A DNA stretch of 64,000 nt from HRBIN16 sp049969495 (lineage in GTDB: Bacteria; Armatimonadota; HRBIN16), in NCBI GenBank assembly GCA_049969495.1, contig JBMFOT010000003.1, forward strand, positions 1 to 64,000, given 5' to 3'. Every line of letters begins with the position of its first letter. The stretch's first letter is position 1. Shown here in pieces: positions 57,526 through 64,000 of the stretch. The notes beneath the pieces were generated by a model. The model was not told the DNA's origin. It searched no databases and saw nothing but the letters and a program-made list of their open reading frames with translations. The position numbers were made by a program, and so were the translations under genes.

Positions 57526-58373
57526 TGGCGATGTTGCTGGACGTACAAATTATCGATGAGATAGTACGACGCGCGCTACTGGAAGATATCGGCACGGGAG
57601 ACGTAACCACTCTGCTCGCCGTGCCGGAAGGGGTGGAAGCAACGGGTGAGTTTCTCGCCACCCAGCCGGGCGTGCTGGCGGGAATGCCTGTGGTGGAGCG
57701 CGTCTTTTACCAGACGAGCCCCAGAGTGCGTCTGGAACGCATGGTGAAGGAGGGACAGCACTTCGACGCGGGCGCCGTGCTGGCGCAGGTGTACGGAGAA
57801 GCAAGAGCTTTACTGACCGGGGAGCGTGTTGCCCTGAACTTCCTGCAGAGGCTGAGCGGAATCGCTACCCTGACCGCACGTTTTGTGGAAACGGTGAAGG
57901 ACCTGCCCGTACGCATCTGCGACACACGCAAAACCACGCCGGGTTTGCGCTATCTGGAACGCTACGCAGTGCGCGTAGGAGGTGGTTACAATCACCGCTT
58001 TGGGCTATATGACGCCGTGCTGATTAAGGATAACCACATTGCGGTGTGCGGAGGTATTACGCAAGCGGTGCATCGTGTGCGACGCGCGTTGCCACACACG
58101 ATGAAGGTGGAGGTGGAGTGCACTACACTGGAGCAGGTTCAGGAAGCGCTGGAGGCAGGGGTAGACATTATCTTGCTGGACAACATGACGATTGATGAGT
58201 TGCGTGAGGCAGTGCGTGTTGCAAAAGGACGTGCGTTTTTAGAGGCATCCGGCGGAGTACGTCTCGATACGGTGCGCCAGATTGCGGAAACCGGGGTAGA
58301 TGCTATTTCCGCAGGCGCGTTAACGCACTCCGCACCCGCCATCGATATCAAGCTGGAGTTACGGTTGAAGTAA
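57525..58373 (+). CDS. nadC: Nicotinate-nucleotide pyrophosphorylase (quinolinate phosphoribosyltransferase)
   Basis: 282 residues; ATG 57525 in TGATG with the mgtC stop. Motifs: LLEDIGTGDVTT (18-29), GERVALNFLQRLSGIATLT, ICDTRKTTPGLRYLERYAVRVGGGYNHRFGLYDAVLIKDNHI (the Arg/Lys/His active-site segment), VECTTLEQVQEAL, EASGGVRLDTVRQIAETGVDAISAGALTHS. It makes nicotinate mononucleotide from quinolinate and PRPP in de novo NAD synthesis. nadA and nadB are not here. Confidence 0.96.
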   Translation: MAMLLDVQIIDEIVRRALLEDIGTGDVTTLLAVPEGVEATGEFLATQPGVLAGMPVVERVFYQTSPRVRLERMVKEGQHFDAGAVLAQVYGEARALLTGERVALNFLQRLSGIATLTARFVETVKDLPVRICDTRKTTPGLRYLERYAVRVGGGYNHRFGLYDAVLIKDNHIAVCGGITQAVHRVRRALPHTMKVEVECTTLEQVQEALEAGVDIILLDNMTIDELREAVRVAKGRAFLEASGGVRLDTVRQIAETGVDAISAGALTHSAPAIDIKLELRLK

Positions 58374-58387
58374 CCGGGTTCGCCATC

Positions 58388-58430
58388 CCTTCGCCCCTTG
58401 CGTGCGGAGGAAAGGGGTGGAGAAGGCTTC
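58388..58430. terminator. Possible bidirectional terminator between nadC and the 33-aa gene
   Basis: CCCTTCGCCCCTT and AAGGGGTGGAGAAGG can pair (CCCCTT/AAGGGG core, CCTTC/GAAGG flank). Its make-up is like a dispersed repeat. T-runs are short on both sides. Confidence 0.35.
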
Positions 58431-58432
58431 CT

Positions 58433-58534
58433 TTACACCCGCTTTGCCCGCATTCGCGCTTCGCGCCGGGCGGCTTTCTGCTTCTCCTCTTTACGCTTGC
58501 GCCGTTGACGCAGCTCCTTCTGTCGTATGCGCAT
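58433..58534 (-). CDS. 33-aa highly basic peptide
   Basis: ATG 58534 preceded by AAGGAGGTGAT at seven bases, the best ribosome-binding site in the window. The product begins MRIRQKELRQRRKRKEEKQK and continues AARREARMRAKRV: over half Arg/Lys, with Glu and Ala, predicted as one continuous amphipathic helix. It is not ribosomal protein Thx by sequence. Such a peptide could bind rRNA, DNA or nucleotides; no homologue is recognised. It lies convergent to nadC and divergent from the Tricorn gene. Confidence 0.6.
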   Translation of the reverse strand: MRIRQKELRQRRKRKEEKQKAARREARMRAKRV

Positions 58535-58653
58535 GGCATCACCTCCTTCTCAGTTCTTACCAACAGCAGATTCTACAAGTAGAGGGGAAGAAAGTCAAAT
58601 CCGTCGAACAAGCAAGACAGGAATCTTGTCGGCGACACTCTAACCCTTATAGC

Positions 58654-61600
58654 ATGAGACGAGCGTATCTTGTTCTGTGGTGGGTGGTTTGCGCGTTTAC
58701 CGCGCAAGTGGCGGTCACCGTGTGGGCGCAGCTGCCTGTGCCTCCAGTCAAGCCGATTATCGGGGCGCGAATGCCCGCTCTGAGCCCCGATGGCAAACGA
58801 ATCGCCTTTGTGTATCGCGGGGACGTATGGATTGCTCCTGCTACCGGTGGGCAGGCAACGCCTCTCACGCGCCACGTGGAGATGGATGCCTTTCCGCTCT
58901 TCTCGCCAGACGGCAGATGGATTGCCTTCTCCAGCCTGCGTAACGGAAACTGGGATATTTTTGTAGTACCGGCAGACGGAGGGGAGGTGCGGCAGTTAAC
59001 CTATCACGCGAACAGCGAGATTGCGTACGGCTGGAGTCCCGACGGCAAGTATCTGCTGTTTTCCTCGGTGCGGGATACCACCAACAACACCCTTTTCGCG
59101 CTGGACGTGCGCACGTTGCGCTTCAAGAAGTTGACCGAAGATTATGCTCCCATCAACTATCCCAGCTATTCGCCCGACGGCAAGATGGTGGTGTACGGGC
59201 GATATGGCTTCCACTGGACCCGTCCACGCTATGTGGGTTCGGCGGCGGCGCAAATCTGGTTGCTTGACCTCACCAGAAACACACGCCGCGCCCTGACAAA
59301 CAACCACCGCCAGCATCTGTGGACGAAGTTTCTGCCCGACGGCAAAAGCCTGTTGACCGTTACCGTTGGCGAGGAAACGCCGTCGGTTAGCAAGCTGGGC
59401 ACTGCCATTCCCAAGATTGTGGATAGCCCCGGCCGAACTCCCAATCTGTGGGTGTTTGACCTGGAAGGGCGGGGTAGACAGCTGACGTTCTTCACCGGCG
59501 GCTCGGTACGCTTCCCGACGGTGGCGTGGCGTACGGGCGATATCGCCTTCGAGTACGAACATGACCTGTGGCTCCTTCCCGCCGGTTCGCGCAACCCGCA
59601 GAAAATCGTGTTGTACGCCGCCGAGGATGAGAAACAAAACACCCGCCGGCGCGAGGTGCTGACTTCTGGCGTTACCGAAGCGGAACCTTCGCCCGACGGT
59701 AAGACCTTTGCCTTCGGGGTGCGCGGTGACATCTGGACCGTGCTTATCGACAAGCCGAAGGGGGTGGCAGGGCGCAGTGCAGAGATCGCCCGACGCCTCA
59801 CCGACTGGGCAGGGGACGACTCGGATTTCGTGTGGTCGGCAGACGGCAAGAAGATATACTTTACCTCCGACCGTGAGTTCAACACCCGCCTGTATGAACT
59901 GGACATCGAAACGCTGCAGGTCAAACCTCTCTGGAACCGCTTCGAAGATGTGACCGCTCCGCGCCTTTCTCCCGACGGCAAGCAGCTGGCTTTCTGGGTA
60001 TCGGGCAGTGAGGGTGGTTTGTATGTGCTCACTCTCGAGACGGGCGAGGTCAAACGCCTGGCGAAGGTGCCCGGCACGCACTGGTATGGACTGGGCGGAG
60101 GACAGTTCGCCTGGTCGCCCGACATGCGCTGGATAGCGTTTACCTATCGGGGGGAAGACCTCGCGTGGAATATTTGGATTATGCCGGCCGCCGGCGGTGA
60201 CCCGGTGAACGTAACACGACTCAACGCCTACCACAGCCAGCCTGCATGGTCGCCTGACGGAAAATATCTGTTCTTCCAGAGTGACCGTGATGGCAACGGG
60301 CTGTACGTGCTGCCGCTGCAGGAAGAACCCGCTCGTAGCGTAGACACCGACCTGAAGTACGAGAAACCCAAAGAAAAGGTACTGGTGGAGATCGATTTTC
60401 AGGACATTCACCGGCGTATTCGCAAGGTGGTCAACCAGAATCCGCAAGCAGACCTGACGGTCAGCAGCGAGGGATTGATCCTTTTCCTCTCCGAAGGCGA
60501 CATCTGGTCGGTATCGTACGACGGCAAGGAGACCAAACGTCTGACCACGGGCGGGGGTGTATCCAGCCTGCGGGTTGCGGCGGACGGCAAACGGCTCTTC
60601 TTCATCCGCAACGGCGAGTTGTGGACGATGAAGCTGGAGGGCAATAACCCGCAGGAGAAGGTAACCTTCACCGCCGATTGGGAGCGCGACGTACGCGCCG
60701 AACGCAAAGCAGCGTTTACACAGTTCTGGAGAAGCTACCATCGGGGTTTCTACGACGCGAACTTTCACGGCAGAGACTGGGAAGCCATTCGCAAGCGCTA
60801 TGAACCGTTGCTGGACGCGGTGGAAACGCGCGAGGAGTTCGCTACCCTGCTTCAGATGATGGTTGGCGAGCTGGAAGCCTCGCACTCGGAGGTGTCTCCG
60901 GCACCCGGAGGCAACCCCAGTCCGGTAACCCCGCATTTAGGCTTCACCTTTGACTACAGCTACGAGGGTCCCGGCATTAAGGTTGGCAAAGTGCCACAGG
61001 GTGCGCCCGGTTCCTACCCGCAGACGCGCATCCGCGAAGGCGAGTACGTGCTGGCGATTAACGGACAGGACGTCACCCTCGACGAGAACCTGTGGAAGCT
61101 GATTAACGACAAACAGGATCGCGAATTCGAGTTTCTGGTCAACTCCAAGCCCAGTAAGGACGGCGCGCGTGTGGTGAGGTACCGCGTGCTGAGCGGTGGC
61201 GAGTGGAGTAATCTTATCTATCGCAACCGCATCGAACGCCTGCGCAAATACACCGACGACAAAAGCGGGGGAAAAATCGGATACGTGCACATCTCGGGTA
61301 TGGGGTTTGGCAATCAGGTGCAGTTCGAGCGCGAGGTGTACGAGCAGGTGGTTGGCAGGCAGGCGATGATTATCGACGTGCGCTTCAACGGGGGCGGTAA
61401 CATCTCCGACACGTTGGTGGACTGGCTGGAACGCAAGCCGCACGGTTTCTACCGCCCGCGCGACGGCGCCATCGAACCTGCTCCAGGTCGCGCGTGGGAT
61501 AAGCCTATCATCGTGCTGATGAACGAACACAGCTACTCCAACGCCGAGATGTTTCCCTACGCCATGCGCGCCAAGGGACTGGCCAAGCTGGTGGGTATGC

Positions 61601-61812
61601 CCACGCCGGGCTATGTTATCTGGACGTGGGGGCTGCAGCTGGTGGACGGTACGGGGGCGCGAATGCCTCAGAGCGGCGTCTATCGTCTGGACGGTACGCC
61701 GATGGAGAACATCGGCGAAAAGCCGGATGTGCAGGTGTGGATAACCCCTGATGACTGGCTGGAAGAGCGCGACCCCCAGCTGGATAAGGCGATAGAGATG
61801 TTGATGAGGTAG
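58654..61812 (+). CDS. Tricorn-like S41 protease with beta-propeller domains
   Basis: 1052 residues from ATG 58654, chosen because a signal peptide starts there (AYLVLWWVVCAFTAQVAVTVWAQ); no clear RBS. Residues 40-330 and 340-660: TolB/PD40-type propeller repeats (LSPDGKRIAFVYRGDVW; FSPDGRWIAFSSLRNGNWDIFVVPADGG). Residues about 700-780: helical C1 domain with ELEASHSEVSP (catalytic His). Residues 790-870: PDZ. Residues 880-1052: S41 core with DVRFNGGGNISD and NEHSYSNAEMFPYAM (nucleophile Ser). It cuts peptides, here outside the cytoplasm, unlike archaeal Tricorn. Confidence 0.92.
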   Translation: MRRAYLVLWWVVCAFTAQVAVTVWAQLPVPPVKPIIGARMPALSPDGKRIAFVYRGDVWIAPATGGQATPLTRHVEMDAFPLFSPDGRWIAFSSLRNGNWDIFVVPADGGEVRQLTYHANSEIAYGWSPDGKYLLFSSVRDTTNNTLFALDVRTLRFKKLTEDYAPINYPSYSPDGKMVVYGRYGFHWTRPRYVGSAAAQIWLLDLTRNTRRALTNNHRQHLWTKFLPDGKSLLTVTVGEETPSVSKLGTAIPKIVDSPGRTPNLWVFDLEGRGRQLTFFTGGSVRFPTVAWRTGDIAFEYEHDLWLLPAGSRNPQKIVLYAAEDEKQNTRRREVLTSGVTEAEPSPDGKTFAFGVRGDIWTVLIDKPKGVAGRSAEIARRLTDWAGDDSDFVWSADGKKIYFTSDREFNTRLYELDIETLQVKPLWNRFEDVTAPRLSPDGKQLAFWVSGSEGGLYVLTLETGEVKRLAKVPGTHWYGLGGGQFAWSPDMRWIAFTYRGEDLAWNIWIMPAAGGDPVNVTRLNAYHSQPAWSPDGKYLFFQSDRDGNGLYVLPLQEEPARSVDTDLKYEKPKEKVLVEIDFQDIHRRIRKVVNQNPQADLTVSSEGLILFLSEGDIWSVSYDGKETKRLTTGGGVSSLRVAADGKRLFFIRNGELWTMKLEGNNPQEKVTFTADWERDVRAERKAAFTQFWRSYHRGFYDANFHGRDWEAIRKRYEPLLDAVETREEFATLLQMMVGELEASHSEVSPAPGGNPSPVTPHLGFTFDYSYEGPGIKVGKVPQGAPGSYPQTRIREGEYVLAINGQDVTLDENLWKLINDKQDREFEFLVNSKPSKDGARVVRYRVLSGGEWSNLIYRNRIERLRKYTDDKSGGKIGYVHISGMGFGNQVQFEREVYEQVVGRQAMIIDVRFNGGGNISDTLVDWLERKPHGFYRPRDGAIEPAPGRAWDKPIIVLMNEHSYSNAEMFPYAMRAKGLAKLVGMPTPGYVIWTWGLQLVDGTGARMPQSGVYRLDGTPMENIGEKPDVQVWITPDDWLEERDPQLDKAIEMLMR

Positions 61813-61839
61813 ACGCTGCTAGAAGCGAGTAGGATACAA

Positions 61840-63441
61840 GTGGGGCAGGAAATATCCCAAAGGCATAGAAGATGGCTGGTTCCGACCGACGATGCGATTG
61901 CCATTATTGGTACGGTGGTCATCGGCATCAGCGCGCTGGTGCTTCTGTGTATGCTCTGCGCCTTTTTCGTGCTGCCGTCGGAGGCGATCGCAGGCATCTT
62001 GCCCGATGATGCTTTTTACTACTTCAAAATCGCCCGCAACGTTGCGAAGGGATATGGTTTCTCGTTTGATACCATCAATCCGACGAACGGCTACCAGCCG
62101 CTGTGGATGTATCTGCTGTTAATACCCGCTTATATTACCCGGCAGATGCATGTGGAAGTCTTTCCTCGCGTTGCCCTCGTGTACCAGGCAATGTTGTTAC
62201 TACTGGCTGTTGCCCTGCTGCACAAGGCAATGATTCGGCTTTGTAGTCTCCCCGCTGTGTTGATAGGGGACGCTTTTGCCCTTGTATTGGGCTTGCGGTT
62301 GTTCGTGAACGGTATGGAGAGCACTGCGGTTTTTCTTGTCTTCGCGGGTATCGTCTGGTATCTATCTCACCAAGCCAGTGATTCACCGGGCGCGGCGTAC
62401 TTTGCGCACGTCGGGCTGTTATCGGGGTTGCTTTTTCTATCGCGATTGGATAACGTCTTTATCCTTCTTGCGTGGACGGTCGGTCACGCCTTGCTGAGAA
62501 AGCAGCTGGGCATGCGCTGGAGCTATCTGCTACTGATGGCTGGGGTGATGGGATTGGTAGCCGCGCCTTATCTGCTGTACAACTACGTTGCATTCGGTGA
62601 CCTGGTGCCGATTAGCGGTAAGCTGAAAAGTTCGTTTCCGCGTGTGGAGCACCCCGACTTGTCCCGGGTACCCTTGCAGTCCTATCTTGTGCTGGTTATC
62701 TGCCTGTTCGCAGTGCTCTGGCTACAGCGCACGATGGAGCGGCCACGAAGGCTTCTCCTTTTCCTGTTGGCATGGAGTGCAGGAAGCTGGCTACATGCTC
62801 TGCATACCGTTTTGTTTATGAAATGGGCGGTATTCAAGTGGCATTTCGCCTCATACTGGTTCCCTCTGACGGTGATCGTGCCTCTGCTACTTACGCGGTG
62901 GCAGCAGTCTCGCTATGCCACTCCTGTATATCTGACAGGGGTAGTGGTCTGGATGGCCATGGTGTTATCGTTAGGGCAGTTTTTCTGGCAAGCGTGGCGT
63001 GAGGAGGAGATACCGGATTGGCATCGGGTGGGTTATCGTGCAGCGTTATGGGCACGACAGAATACGCCTCCGCAGGCGGTATTTGCGATGAAAGATTGCG
63101 GGGTTTTCGGCTATTACTCAGACCGCCGCGTGGTAAACCTGGACGGAGTGGTGAACAACAGTGAACTGCAGATATATCTGCATCAGCAGCAGCTGGGTCG
63201 GTACCTCGCCCGAAAGGGTGTGAGGTTTCTGGTACAGCATGCCGTGCATGAACGCTCCACAGCTGTGGAGAACGCGCCCGCAGTGGCCAGGGGCGTATAC
63301 GAGCGAACCACCATCCGTTACGTTAGTCGTTTGTACGGCACGGTAAGCGACGCCATTCCCCTTTGGCGGAAGCAGGAGCGGTTCCGCCAGCGGTCGCGAG
63401 AAGGGGTATATCTTATCTGGGACATGGCGAGTGCGCCCTAG
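61840..63441 (+). CDS. GT-C type membrane glycosyltransferase
   Basis: 533 residues, GTG start, 10-12 transmembrane helices. After the first helix the loop ILPDDAFYYFKIARNVAKGYGFSFDTINPTNGYQPLWMYLL has the Asp-Asp pair and layout of GT39/PMT-like lipid-linked sugar transferases (donor and metal site outside the membrane). The C-terminal 110 residues form a soluble domain (QNTPPQAVFAMKDCGVFGYYSDRRVVNLDG). It may glycosylate exported proteins or lipids. It overlaps the epsI stop by four bases on the opposite strand. Confidence 0.82.
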   Translation: MGQEISQRHRRWLVPTDDAIAIIGTVVIGISALVLLCMLCAFFVLPSEAIAGILPDDAFYYFKIARNVAKGYGFSFDTINPTNGYQPLWMYLLLIPAYITRQMHVEVFPRVALVYQAMLLLLAVALLHKAMIRLCSLPAVLIGDAFALVLGLRLFVNGMESTAVFLVFAGIVWYLSHQASDSPGAAYFAHVGLLSGLLFLSRLDNVFILLAWTVGHALLRKQLGMRWSYLLLMAGVMGLVAAPYLLYNYVAFGDLVPISGKLKSSFPRVEHPDLSRVPLQSYLVLVICLFAVLWLQRTMERPRRLLLFLLAWSAGSWLHALHTVLFMKWAVFKWHFASYWFPLTVIVPLLLTRWQQSRYATPVYLTGVVVWMAMVLSLGQFFWQAWREEEIPDWHRVGYRAALWARQNTPPQAVFAMKDCGVFGYYSDRRVVNLDGVVNNSELQIYLHQQQLGRYLARKGVRFLVQHAVHERSTAVENAPAVARGVYERTTIRYVSRLYGTVSDAIPLWRKQERFRQRSREGVYLIWDMASAP

Positions 63442-64000
63442 ATAACTTCAGGCAGACTCTGCTTCAGCGCGGAGAGCATCTGTCCGGCGAACTCGCGAAC
63501 CACATCCAGGTCATTATCCTCATTGCCCGAAGAGGGCACAATGAAACGCATGAAGAAAGTCTGTTGACGTTGCATTCCCAGCAGGCGCGCTATATAGGTG
63601 GAGATTCGTGCAACCGCCGCCGAGCCGGTTGACCCCAGAGGCGAGCGATACCAGTATACAACCGTTGCTTTCCGCCCATTATTGTCTACCTGCATCAGGC
63701 GTGCATTGAACGATTTGTCTACGCCGGGTATCCGAAGCTCCACCTGACGGTCGTTCTGGATTTTCCATCCCTGGTCGGGGAAACACAGGTGGGGATTATG
63801 GAAAGCCTCTGAGTGCGAACCGGCGAGCAGGACAAAATCGATTTGCCGCCCCTTCGGGTCGATGTAGATTCGCGAAACGATAGCATCGGGTCGAAGAGCC
63901 TGATAAACTAGCGCTCCCATTTCGTAGCGTCGCCCCTGCCATTCCCCCACCTGCATCGGGATACGTTCATCGGTGATTTCCACAGTGACCTTGCCCTGCC
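63438..64000 (-). CDS. Exosortase-associated EpsI family protein (5' end missing)
   Basis: 187 residues are visible and the frame stays open to the window edge, so the start is outside; GTG 63983 is only an internal candidate. WQGRRYEM near the beginning, then IDFVLLAGSHSEAFHNPHLCFPDQGWKI with the conserved Cys-x-Pro-x-x-Gly-Trp, and VVYWYRSPLGSTG match the DUF3485/EpsI domain. EpsI is found fused to or beside exosortase (EpsH), which processes PEP-CTERM proteins and accompanies exopolysaccharide loci. The exosortase gene would be expected upstream, beyond 64000. Confidence 0.82.
   Translation of the reverse strand, partial: QGKVTVEITDERIPMQVGEWQGRRYEMGALVYQALRPDAIVSRIYIDPKGRQIDFVLLAGSHSEAFHNPHLCFPDQGWKIQNDRQVELRIPGVDKSFNARLMQVDNNGRKATVVYWYRSPLGSTGSAAVARISTYIARLLGMQRQQTFFMRFIVPSSGNEDNDLDVVREFAGQMLSALKQSLPEVI

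Noticed and set aside
58996..60936. 646-codon frame antisense to the Tricorn-like protease
   Set aside because: It mirrors a clear propeller/S41 protein and has Arg/Ala/His-rich low-information composition.

Overview
The window is GC-rich, densely coded DNA from a flagellated, Gram-negative-type bacterium. It has genes for P- and L-rings, an LptF/G permease and lipoproteins. The mix of a FliW/CsrA-coupled flagellar operon, a soluble group-3-type [NiFe] hydrogenase, a bd-like oxidase with a fused cytochrome c, large secreted glycosidase-like proteins of unknown specificity and an exosortase-associated EpsI gene would fit a hot-spring or soil lineage such as Armatimonadota. No marker here proves that, so the taxonomic guess is weak.

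Layout. 1-2543: the end of a sugar ABC binding protein, threonine ammonia-lyase and a secreted protein. 2573-4636 (-): a large clan-A glycosidase-like protein. 4677-8274: a flagellar filament module (141-aa unknown, fliD, fliS, fliT-like) behind a sigma-28-type promoter. 8612-12954: fabI, a small secreted protein and a 1018-aa glycosidase-like protein. 13148-13304: tRNA-Pro and tRNA-Gly. 13237-18711: a 5.5-kb integrated mobile element bounded by an exact 68-bp repeat of the tRNA-Gly 3' part. 18715-18990: decayed gene remnants. 19047-20072 (-): the main sigma factor. 20436-29441 (-): a CDF metal exporter and the operon flgF-flgG-flgA-flgH-flgI-flgJ-flgN-flgK-flgL-fliW-csrA, with a sigma-28-type promoter at its head. 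29551-30968: an MFS protein and a convergent 56-aa membrane peptide. 31221-33756: the two-subunit bd-like oxidase. 33828-42217: ribBA, ribH, an HtrA protease, accB, hom, lptF/G and glnD. 42248-48343 (-): a complete cytoplasmic hydrogenase operon (four subunits plus a cyclic-nucleotide-binding protein) with its protease, hypA and hypB. 48485-64000: an MFS protein, folC, a second HtrA, dprA, a PQQ-propeller protein, mgtC, nadC, a 33-aa basic peptide gene, a Tricorn-like protease, a GT-C glycosyltransferase and a partial epsI.

The most unusual region is the tRNA-Gly element. It encodes a tyrosine integrase, a small HTH protein, a primase-polymerase/SF3 helicase, an RNase H joined in frame to an OB-like domain that has its own strong ribosome-binding site, and a 111-aa unknown. 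No capsid, packaging or conjugation gene is present. It also has a consensus promoter followed by a terminator and a possible leader peptide ahead of the replication genes, two opposed arrays of 9-bp repeats inside the helicase gene, and a promoter-terminator unit for a short RNA on the opposite strand near the right end. It looks like a minimal integrative replicon or phage satellite.

Dispersed intergenic palindromes (12998 and 49761, with others at 8283, 9846, 31058 and 43748) point to small repeat families spread through the genome.
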